This document shows, piece after piece, positions 55,801 through 64,000 of a stretch of 64,000 nt of DNA. Below the pieces are notes generated by a model. That model saw only the letters and a program-made list of their open reading frames with translations, searched no databases and had not been told where the DNA came from. Where the stretch lies: NCBI GenBank assembly GCA_009763385.1, contig CM019823.1:91647104-91711103 (forward strand), in the 5' to 3' direction. Position 1 is the first letter of the stretch. Every line of letters begins with the position of its first letter. This stretch comes from Coix lacryma-jobi var. lacryma-jobi (taxonomy: Eukaryota; Streptophyta; Magnoliopsida; Poales; Poaceae). Made by a program: the position numbers and the translations under genes.

Positions 55801-56735
55801 AGACGAGGGGCGGTGCCTTTCGCGCGAAGGTGCTTTCGTTGCGAGCCCCTCGACTGGTAGTTAAGACGCGCCCGCCCCCACTCACTTAGAGAGGGGCGGT
55901 AGCATTCGCGCGAAGGTGCTTTCGTTGCGAGCCCCTCGGCCGGTAATAAAGACGCGCCCGCCCCCACACTCTTAGACGAGGGGTGGTAGCATTCGCGCGA
56001 AGGTGCTTTCGTTGCGAGCCCCTCGGCCGGTAGTAAAGACGCGCCCACCCCCACATTCTTAGACGAGGGGCGGTGGCATTCGCGCGAAGGTGCTTTCGTT
56101 GCGAGCCCCTCGGCCGGTAATAAAGACGCGCCCGCCCCCACACTCTTAGACGAGGGGTGGTAGCATTCGCGCGAAGGTGCTTTTGTTGCGAGCCCCTCGG
56201 CCGGTAGTAAACACGCGCCCCGCCCCCACACTCTTAGACGAGGGGCGGTGCCTTTCGCGCGAAGGTGCTTTCGTTGCGAGCCCCACGGCTGGTTGTTAAG
56301 ACGTGCCCACCCCCACTCACTTAGACGAGGGGCGGTAGCATTCACGCGAAGGTGATTTCGTTGCGAGCCCCTCGGCCGGTAGTAAAGACGCGCCCACCCC
56401 CCACTCACTTAGACGAGGGGTGGTAGCATTCGCGCAAAGGTGCTTTCGTTGCGAGCCCCTCGGCCGGTAGTAAAGACGCGCCCGCCGCCACACTCCTAGA
56501 CGAGGGGTGGTGCCTTTCGCGCGAAGGTGCTTTCATTGCGAGCCCCTCGGCTGGTAGTTAAGACGCGCCCGCCCCCACTCACTTAGACGAGGGGCGGTAG
56601 TATTCGCGCGAAGGTGCTTTCGTTGCGAGCCCCTTGGCCGGTAGTAAAGACGCGCCCGCCCCCACTCACTTAGACGAGGGGCGGTAGCATTCGCGCGAGG
56701 GTGCTTTCGTTGCGAGCCCCTCGGTCGGTGCGTTG
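55801..56735. repeat. 87-bp tandem array in the Tat 3' region, right part
   Basis: About eleven units with the phrase GCGAGCCCCT at 55841, 55927, 56014, 56101 and 56188 and onward at near 87-bp steps. Unit variants alternate between GGTAGCATTCGCGCG and GGTGCCTTTCGCGCG, and between CACACTC and CACTCAC. Open frames of up to 209 codons on the minus strand are translations of the repeat (LYYRPRGSQRKHLRA repeated) and are not considered genes. Confidence 0.92.
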
Positions 56736-57344
56736 CAGGATCCCTTGCTGGCGGTTTGTTGTTCTTGAAAAATGGTTAATGAAAATAACTTTACAAGTTT
56801 GAAGGGAAGGGTTGCATCTGGTCGTGCCCGCAGTACTGCTCTCATTGTCATCTAGCAGCGTGTTTGCTTTTGCTCATCTTTTAGCTGTGGTTTGAGATGG
56901 GCATGCTACTTGATGGGGCTTTCGCCTAAAGTTACTGGATTGGTGGCGCTTCCTGAAAGCGGTGTTGATGACACAATTATAAAATAGAAAAGGTGGTTCC
57001 TGATGCTTCCTATTCGCACTTAGCTTTTGTGCGAGCTTTTTGGGGTTTACATTTGAAAGGATTTGGTAGTTTTGGATGATTGGGAGGCTTTCATCTTGGT
57101 GTCTATTTATATTGTCTTGCCTCTGTTGTGGGAGGACTGCATTTATTTCCTTGGCTATACTCGTGAGCTTTTGGTAGGTGAAAAGTTAAGATGGCTTTTA
57201 AGCTTTTGCAGTGACTTAAGTCTGCTAGCTGTCCTTCATGTCGCCCTACGAGGGCTACTCAACTTGGCCTCTGCTACCGTCCTCCTGTTTTGCCGGGTGG
57301 GGTCGGTTTTGCGGCGTGGATAGGCTTTCGCTGCGCCCTCACTT
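56736..57344. other. Tat 3' region between the two arrays
   Basis: No gene visible. Its first 267 bp recur at 63734-64000 without visible change. Confidence 0.6.
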
Positions 57345-58136
57345 TGCTTGAGGGTCGGTCTTGCTTGTCCTGCGGGCTTTCGTTCCGCCCTCTCGTTTTG
57401 TCGGAGGGTCGGTTTTGTATTGCCCGCAGGCTTTCGTTCCGCCATCTCGTTTTGTCGGAGGGTCGGTTTTTGTATTGCCCGCAGGTTTTCATTCCGCCCT
57501 CGTTTTGTTGGAGGGTCGGTTTGTATTGCCCGTAGGCTTTCGTCCCGCCCTCTCGTTTTGTCGGAGGGTCGGTTTTTGTATTGCCCGCAGGCATTCGTTC
57601 CGCCCTCTCATTTTGTCGGAGGGTCGGTTTGTATTGCCCGCAGGCTTTCGTCCCGCCCTCTCGTTTTGTCGGAGGGTCGGTTTTGTATTGCCCGCAGGCT
57701 TTCGTCCCGCCCTCTTGTTTTATCGGAGGGTCGGTTTTTGTATTGCCCGCAGGCATTCGTTCCGCCCTCTCGTTTTGTCGGAGGGTCGGTTTGTATTGCC
57801 CGCAGGCTTTCGTCCCGCCCTCTCGTTTTGTCGGAGGGTCGATTTTGTATTGCCCGCAGGCTTTCGTTCCGCCCTCTCGTTTTGTCGGAGGGTCAGTTTT
57901 TGTATTGCCTGCAGGCTTTCATTCCGCCCTTGTTTTGTTTGAGGGTCGGTTTGTATTGCCCGCAGGCTTTCGTCCCGCCCTCTGGTTTTGTCGGAGGGTC
58001 GGTTTTTGTATTGCCCGCAGGCATTCGTTCCGCCCTCTCATTTTGTCGGAAGGTCGGTTTGTGTTGCCCGCAGGCTTTCGTCCCGCCCTCTCGTTTTGTC
58101 GGAGGGTCGGTTTTGTATTGCCCGCAGGCTTTCGAG
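57345..58136. repeat. 54-bp tandem array in the Tat 3' region
   Basis: TCGGAGGGTCGG recurs at steps of 53-55 (57401, 57455, 57508, 57561, 57616, 57669, 57723, 57778 and on), about 14 units containing GCCCGCAGGCTTTCGT and CCGCCCTCTCGTTTTGTCGG. Because the period is near a multiple of 3, long open frames (up to 285 codons) arise on both strands; these are by-products. Confidence 0.92.
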
Positions 58137-58315
58137 ATTGTCGGTGGATGTGGAGGATCTTTTTCGCCCACCGAACCGAAATTCTCGTTCATCACATCAG
58201 AATGACAAATGTCTCAACCTTATGTTTGGTTGATTTTGTCCTTTGGTGTGCCGCATAATATTTTTGGGGAATTGTGGATGCTTTCATAATGTAGCGGTTA
58301 CATTCGGCTACCTCG

Positions 58316-59390
58316 TTAAAAAACCTCGCACCCCGATGAGGGGCTTCCCCGGCGAGGAAAAAGAGTGCAGTCAATCTTGATTACAAAAAGGTGAAAATGA
58401 AAAACAAGGAAAAACTTACGACAAAGTTTGAGAAGGCAGACTGGGTAAAAAGGGCGCAAGTTGCTTGCGTTCCATGTGTGGGCTGATTCTTCGCCCTTGT
58501 CGTTCAGCAGCCGGAATACACCCGGTGCCGCCATGCTTGCCACGATGAAAGGGCCCTGCCATTGCAACTGCAACTTTCCTTGCTTGTCCAGCTGCCGAAT
58601 GGTGAGCATGTCACCAGGATTGATGTCCTTCCTGACTATGGTTTTGTCTCTGTGGTGTTTTGTTTCCGCATGATACTTTTCGAGATTGTCTGTTGCTTGC
58701 AGCCTTACCTCCTCGATGGTGTCGAGCTCGAGGTGCTTTTGCTCCTGAGTCCCTGGAGTCATTTCGGTCCGGAAGGAGCCCAATTTTACCTCTTCCGGAG
58801 TGACTGCTTCTTCGCCGTAAAGCAAGCGGAATGGAGTGAGGCCGGTAGCTCTAGAACGTGAGATATTGTGCCCCATACCGCTGTCGTTAGGGTGTTGGCC
58901 CATTTGCCTTTCGGCGAATCGTACAAGGTTTTTGATATTGATGAAAAGATTAATTCGTTCGCCCTCTCGACAGCCCCAAAACGACAGATTATCCTCTGCC
59001 AGACGAACTTGGTTAAAGAGGTGGAAGTTATGCTTGCAAGGGCCTTCACTTCTATCCACTTGGTGAAATACTCAAGTGCGACCGCTGTGAAACGAAGATT
59101 GCCCGGAGCTGCTGGTAGTGGTCCGACTATGTCGATGCCCCATCTCTGTAATGGCTAGGTTGGGACTATCGGCGTGGTTTCGTTTGCCGGGGCTTTCTGG
59201 TTTTTGGCGAACATCTGGCAGCCTTTGCAACGTTTGACCAGCTCTCTGGCGTCTGATGCGGCGAAAGGCCAATAGAATCCTTGCCTCATTGCTCTGTGAG
59301 CTATCTCGTGAGGACCCCTGTGCGCTCCCACATTCCAGCGTGCACTTCTTCGAGTAACTGAATGCCCTCATGCCTGCTTATGCATTTCAA
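58316..59390 (-). pseudogene. Integrase of the Tat element, internally deleted
   Basis: On the minus strand: zinc-part remnants (RHHR..CKGCQMFAKNQ, 59190-59370), IDIVGPLP with the first catalytic Asp (about 59125), then WQRIICRFG at about 58985-59010 joined directly to AVERANELIFSS. In relatives about 35-40 residues with the second catalytic Asp lie between these parts, so the DDE core is incomplete. The C-terminal part has EKYHAETKHHRDK, PGDMLTIRQ, LQLQWQGPFIV and ASNLRPFYP, ending at 58316. Several frame changes. Confidence 0.8.
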
Positions 59391-59420
59391 GAGGGGGGCT
59401 ACTATCCCATTTTTGAATAG

Positions 59421-59987
59421 CTATTCCCCGATGATTGAGTAACCTTTCGCCCTACCTTCCATCCTTTCGGCGTCCTTTCTAGACTCTGGCTCGTATGTTC
59501 CGGCTAAGTAGGCGAATATCTGCGACCTCCAGTCGTCACTGGCGATAGCATACACAGAACTTGGGTGGTCTTCCTCTTCTTTCACAGCTTTGGCCGAAAG
59601 GACTTGGAAGAACACATCTGGTGGTAATGGCAGATTTTGTGCTGCGGCTTTGGCCAATTCGTCTGCCTCTGTGTTTTCGGCTCTTGGAATGTGGCGTAGA
59701 GTGAAATCTGCGAAATATTTCCCCATTCTTCTGATTGCTGCCAGATACTTGGCTAGCTCTGATTCCCTTGCTGTGAAATCCTTTTTGGCGTGGCCGACGA
59801 CCACATGGGAATCTGACTTGACTATGCATCTTCTCGCTCCGATTGCTCGGAGCTTTCGTAAACCCAGCAACACGACTTCATATTCGGCGGTGTTGTTGGT
59901 TGTAAGGAACTGCAGCCTTGCGGCGAAACTGACTTTCGGTCCTCTTGGCGGGGTTAAGATCGCCGAGATTCCGGCTCCAGCCATTCC
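59421..59987 (-). pseudogene. Second (archaeal-type) RNase H of the Tat element
   Basis: Minus strand, same frame as the RT after a stop at 59988. NCDGT, then GAGISAILTPPRGPK, NNTAEYEVVLLGLR, KSDSHVVVGHAKKDF and HIPRAENTEADELAKAA give the Asp, Glu, Asp, Asp order of an RNase H fold. A second RNase H after the normal one is a Tat/Ogre lineage mark. Confidence 0.8.
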
Positions 59988-62207
59988 TCAAGTGCCATCA
60001 CAATTTACTGTCCATACGGGCTCCTCGAACTCAAGAGTTGTGTCGAAAGCCGCGGGAGTCCAATCTGCTATGAAATACGCCAACGCCTGCGACTTGATTG
60101 CGGACCGGTGTTGGAAGTCAATCACATATTCGTTTAGCTCTGCCGCCCACTTGCCAATTCGGCCGATAGCTTCGTTGTTGCGGAACAAAGCTTCCAACGG
60201 CTGGGCTGATAGGACTATAATGTGGTGAGACTGAAAGTAATGCTTTAGCTTCCTGGAAGCCATTACCACTGTGTATGCTATCTTTTCCAACTCTGAATAA
60301 TTCAGGTTTGCTCCTGACAGGGCCTTAGAGAAGAAGTAGATTGGGAACTGCGTCATCTTGTTTTCATGTTCTTTTTCTTCCACCAACACTGCGCTTACGG
60401 TGGTGTGAGATGCTGCAAGATATAACAAGAGCGTCACTTCCGGCGACAGTTTGGATAACATAGTTAACCTTGTCAGGTACTCCTTTAGCTGCTGGAAAGC
60501 TTGCCGCTGCTCTTCCCCCCAATCGAAAGGGTCGGAGCTACGTAGAGTTCTGAAGAAAGGCAATCCTTTTTCGGCGGACCTTGCAATGAATCTGTTTAAA
60601 GATGCCAGCCTTCCGGTCAGCTTTTGCACTTGCTTCCGGCTTGTGGGCGGTTGCATGTTAATGATCGCCGCTATTTTGTCGGGTTTGGCTTCAATTCCCC
60701 TCGCCGATACGAGGCAACCCAGGAGCTTGCCCTTCTTGATGCCGAAAATACATTTGTCTGGGTTGAGCTTCAAGCCGCTTTTGCGGAGATTGCCGAAAGT
60801 CTCCAGTAAGTCGGCTTGATGATCTTCGCCTCTGTCGCTCTTGACTACTATATCGTGAACATAAGCCAGCAAGTTCTTCTTCTGCTTCTGGCTCTCGAAG
60901 ACCTTGTCGGTCATCCGTGAGAAGGTTGGACCTGCGTTCCGCAGCCCTTCCGGCATTCGCCGATACCAATATGTGCCGGTTGGAGTGATGAAACTGGTTC
61001 TCTCCTCATCATCGGGATGAAGCCATATCTGGTGGTAACCTAAAAAACAATCTAGCAAACTCATTATTTCACAGCCGGCTGCAATGTCGACAAGCTTGTC
61101 GATACGAGGCAGAGGATACGGGTCCTTCGGGCAGCATTTGTTGAGGTCGGTGAAGTCGACGCACATTCACCATTTTCCGTTCTTCTTTTTCACCAAGACA
61201 ACGTTCGCTAGCCATTCGGGGTACTGGACTGGTCGGATTACTCCAGCATCGAGTAACCTTTGCTCTTCGCCTTTCGTCGCGTCTGCTCTTTTGTTTGACA
61301 TTTTCCTCAATTTCTGCTTTCTTGGCTTAGAGCCGCTTGCGATGTTCAAACTATGCTGAGCGAGATCCCTGCTGACGCCTTGCAAATCGTTTACTGACCA
61401 GGCGAAAATATCATCGTTATCCACGAGAAAAGATACCAATGTGTTTCTTTCCCCTTCTGGCAAGCTTGACCCGATGTGAACGGTTCTTTCGTGCCTTGAG
61501 GATGCGAGTGGGATTCTCACCGTCTCTTCGGCTGCTCCGACCTTGCATTCCGGCGGGGTAGCGGTGGCGAGATTTTTGGTGGTCGCTTGCATTTCGTCTT
61601 TCTTTGCCACCTCGTTTATGAGACTGTAGCCTGTGGTTGGCCTGCCTTCGATTCTTCTGGACGCTTGCTGATGTCCATGCACAGTGATGATGCCGAAAGG
61701 GGATGGCATTTTCATACACAAGTAGCTTTGCTTGATAACAACATTGAACTTGTTGGTGAAACCTCTACCGAATATGGTGGTGTATGGGTAATCCATGTTC
61801 ACTATGTCGAACGTCACCATTTCGGTGTGGACTCTTTCTCCCTCAGCGAAAGACACCGGGATTTGTTTCTTGCTGCTAGCGTTGATCTTTCTTCCTCCAA
61901 ATCCGTACAAGGAATTGCCGGCGGGGTCCAAACTGCGCCTGTCCATTCCCATCGCTTCGAAAGCTTTGACGAACAAGATGTCTGCTGAGCTTCCGGTGTC
62001 AACCAAGATGTTATGCAAGGTGAAACCGGCCACATTGGCCATGGCGATGAAAGCATCGCAATGTGGGTAGTCACGAACTTTGCAATCGGATTCGTCGAAA
62101 CATATCGGCGCTAGCGACCAAGCTGGCATGTTTAGCGGGAGCCTTGGTGATACCGTTTGAACTCTTCGATGATAGTGCTTTCTTGCCCTTTTGCTTTCGT
62201 GCTCCAA
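59988..62207 (-). pseudogene. Protease, RT and first RNase H of the Tat element
   Basis: One frame on the minus strand with a stop at 61167-61169. Protease has LVDTGSSADILFVKAFEAMG (about 62010-61950). RT has CVDFTDLNKCCPKD, PLPRIDKLVD and YHQIWLHPDDEERTSFITP. The RT active site, normally YVDD, is YVHD at 60852-60863, so a catalytic Asp is lost. RNase H has LLYLAASHTTVSAVL, LNYSELEKIAYTVV and SAIKSQALAYFIADW. The element is a Tat-clade Ty3 by wording. This copy cannot reverse transcribe. Confidence 0.85.
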
Positions 62208-62890
62208 GTTGGATCCGCCCGTGATGGCGAAAATGTGGCCTCTTGACGGAAGGATGTTGTTGATTGCGCTAGTTTCGTTTTCTATCTCCTGACCCTACTG
62301 GTAACAGGGTTGAGCTGGCTGCCCCTGGGGTTGAGCTTGAGCCGGAAGCGCTAGTGGCGGTGTTGCTTGGAGCTGATAGTGCATGGGCGACGAAACTGCC
62401 ACAGACTGTGGCGCAAAGACTGGGAACTGGTAACCCTGATACGCCGGATTGTACCAGTGCAAATTCTGGGGGGGGGCATGTACTGCAGAGGATGCATAGG
62501 CGTGTTTATGTAGTTGCTGCTCGCTACCGCTCCTGCTGCCAGCTCTTGCGAATTATGGAAAACATGCTTGGAGCTTTCGCCGGAAGCTGAAGCTTGATCC
62601 TTGTCTTTTAGCTCTTCTGCCATCTTATTGTATTTGCAGTCCCGGGTGGTGTGACCGAAATTGTCGTCGCAGATGACACAATACGGAGCCTTAGCTCCTC
62701 TTCCGCGGCCTCTACCGTCTCGGCCACCACGTCCTGTCCTTCCTCCACGCCCTCCGCGGAAGGGTTGATCGAGCCCTCTTTGCGGTTGGAAACTAGCCGC
62801 GTCCGGCCTTTCCATGCCCACCATCGAAAATGTTGGTTCTTCCTGCAGGGTGTTGATTGATCGGAAGGGTCTGACTATCCTTTGATTCGG
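62208..62890 (-). pseudogene. Gag remnant of the Tat element
   Basis: Only the C-terminal part is left: an Arg/Gly-rich block (62700-62780), the zinc knuckle CVICDDNFGHTTRDC (about 62634-62680) and a Gln/Pro-rich end. The main capsid part expected upstream is missing; at 62890 the sequence changes into the 87-bp array. Confidence 0.7.
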
Positions 62891-64000
62891 CACCGGTGGT
62901 AGCATTCGCGCGAAGGTGCTTTCGTTGCGAGCCCCTCGGCCGGTAATAAAGACGCGCCCGCCCCCACACTCTTAGACGAGGGGTGGTAGCATTCGCGCGA
63001 AGGTGCTTTCGTTGCGAGCCCCTCGGCCGGTAGTAAAGACGCGCCCACCCCCACATTCTTAGACGAGGGGCGGTGGCATTCGCGCGAAGGTGCTTTCGTT
63101 GCGAGCCCCTCGGCCGGTAATAAAGACGCGCCCGCCCCCACACTCTTAGACGAGGGGTGGTAGCATTCGCGCGAAGGTGCTTTTGTTGCGAGCCCCTCGG
63201 CCGGTAGTAAACACGCGCCCGCCCCCACACTCTTAGACGAGGGGCGGTGCCTTTCGCGCGAAGGTGCTTTCGTTGCGAGCCCCTCGGCTGGTTGTTAAGA
63301 CGTGCCCACCCCCACTCACTTAGACGAGGGGCGGTAGCATTCACGCGAAGGTGATTTCGTTGCGAGCCCCTCGGCCGGTAGTAAAGACGCGCCCACCCCC
63401 ACTCACTTAGACGAGGGGTGGTAGCATTCGCGCAAAGGTGCTTTCGTTGCGAGCCCCTCGGCCGGTAGTAAAGACGCGCCCGCCGCCACACTCCTAGACG
63501 AGGGGTGGTGCCTTTCGCGCGAAGGTGCTTTCATTGCGAGCCCCTCGGCTGGTAGTTAAGACGCGCCCGCCCCCACTCACTTAGACGAGGGGCGGTAGTA
63601 TTCGCGCGAAGGTGCTTTCGTTGCGAGCCCCTTGGCCGGTAGTAAAGACGCGCCCGCCCCCACTCACTTAGACGAGGGGCGGTAGCATTCGCGCGAGGGT
63701 GCTTTCGTTGCGAGCCCCTCGGTCGGTGCGTTGCAGGATCCCTTGCTGGCGGTTTGTTGTTCTTGAAAAATGGTTAATGAAAATAACTTTACAAGTTTGA
63801 AGGGAAGGGTTGCATCTGGTCGTGCCCGCAGTACTGCTCTCATTGTCATCTAGCAGCGTGTTTGCTTTTGCTCATCTTTTAGCTGTGGTTTGAGATGGGC
63901 ATGCTACTTGATGGGGCTTTCGCCTAAAGTTACTGGATTGGTGGCGCTTCCTGAAAGCGGTGTTGATGACACAATTATAAAATAGAAAAGGTGGTTCCTG
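62891..64000. repeat. Near-identical second copy of 55897-57002 (87-bp array plus following spacer)
   Basis: The unit order of the array and the following 267 bp match the first copy. I count one base change and two single-C indels over about 1.1 kb. It continues to the end of the window, about 7.0 kb from the first copy, in the same orientation. Confidence 0.85.

Larger units (their letters stand above)
3232..64000 (-). mobile_element. Tat-clade Ty3/Gypsy retrotransposon, nested-in and partly duplicated (right end outside window)
   Basis: In minus orientation the order is gag remnant, protease, RT, RNase H, second RNase H and integrase (62890 to 58316), a 3' untranslated region with 54-bp and 87-bp tandem arrays, an ORF in antisense direction (plus strand, 4604-23634), and a 3' LTR (3232-3946). 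A second RNase H after the first, plus an antisense Transposase_28-type ORF, is the known layout of Tat elements such as Grande and RIRE2. A Tekay-like element (5969-21400) and a Sirevirus (24404-55795) interrupt it. The 5' LTR was not seen: at 62891 the sequence returns to the 87-bp array instead of continuing into the front of gag. Confidence 0.75.

Noticed and set aside
55779..56408. Open frame of 209 codons with repeated LYYRPRGSQRKHLRA-like units (also 62793-63491, minus strand)
   Set aside because: 87 is a multiple of three, so the 87-bp array stays open; no start, promoter or relation to a known family.
55801..56735. Regular 87-bp repeats considered as a CRISPR array
   Set aside because: Units are contiguous without unique spacers, and the context is a plant retrotransposon.
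57348..58205. Open frame of 285 codons and similar frames on both strands in the 54-bp array
   Set aside because: These are translations of the tandem repeat, open because the period is close to a multiple of three and the unit lacks stops.
62208..62905. Right boundary at 62890 taken as the Tat 5' LTR end
   Set aside because: No primer-binding site or leader follows, and most of gag is missing. The sequence enters the middle of the 87-bp array, which belongs to the 3' region, so a duplication join explains it better.

Overview
The window is repetitive DNA from a grass nuclear genome, close to or inside a centromere. I see no host gene, tRNA or rRNA gene. The evidence for a grass is a CentO/CentC-type centromeric satellite, CRM centromeric retrotransposons, two Sirevirus-class Copia elements with Sirevirus palindromes and multiple polypurine tracts, and a Tat-clade Ty3 element with an antisense extra ORF. 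A panicoid, probably Andropogoneae-like, grass fits best. I cannot name the species.

Layout: (1) 1-743 is the 3' end of a Copia LTR that abuts (2) 744-2175, about nine and a half monomers of a 153-bp centromeric satellite. (3) 2176-3231 is a decayed, truncated CRM pol fragment (minus strand). (4) From 3232 past the right edge lies one old Tat-clade Ty3 element in minus orientation: 3' LTR 3232-3946, plus-strand antisense ORF 4604-23634, an 87-bp tandem array, a 54-bp tandem array, and a broken pol and gag (58316-62890). Two large insertions split it. (5) 5969-21400 is a complete Tekay-like chromovirus (TSD GATCA) with 4.4-kb LTRs. (6) 24404-55795 is a complete Sirevirus 'A' in minus orientation (TSD CTCTT), itself split by (7) Sirevirus 'B' at 25609-37580 (TSD GTTGA) and (8) a full-length CRM element at 44159-51731 (TSD AGTGA). 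(9) At 62891 the 87-bp array starts again, nearly identical to the first, suggesting a tandem duplication of about 7.0 kb that continues beyond the window.

Every insertion is bounded by TG..CA LTR ends and a perfect 5-bp target-site duplication, so the order of events is clear: satellite and CRM fragment, then Tat, then Tekay and Sirevirus A, then Sirevirus B and CRM inside A. LTR divergence agrees: about 6% in the part of A that I aligned, about 1.3% for CRM, and below 1% substitutions for B.

The most unusual feature is inside the Tekay-like element. Between its leader and gag lies an extra ORF (11167-12209, now frameshifted) whose first 28 residues copy the histone H3 tail, including the equivalents of R2, K4, R8, K9, K23, R26 and K27. 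It is preceded by an intron-like leader (GTAAGT donor, CAG acceptor directly before the ATG), and the gag ATG also follows a CAG. A coiled coil and an acidic tail follow. The same element encodes a chromodomain at the end of its integrase, the type of domain that reads methylated H3 tails. A second unusual signal is a row of seven hairpins in the U3 region of both Sireviruses whose stems differ but stay paired.
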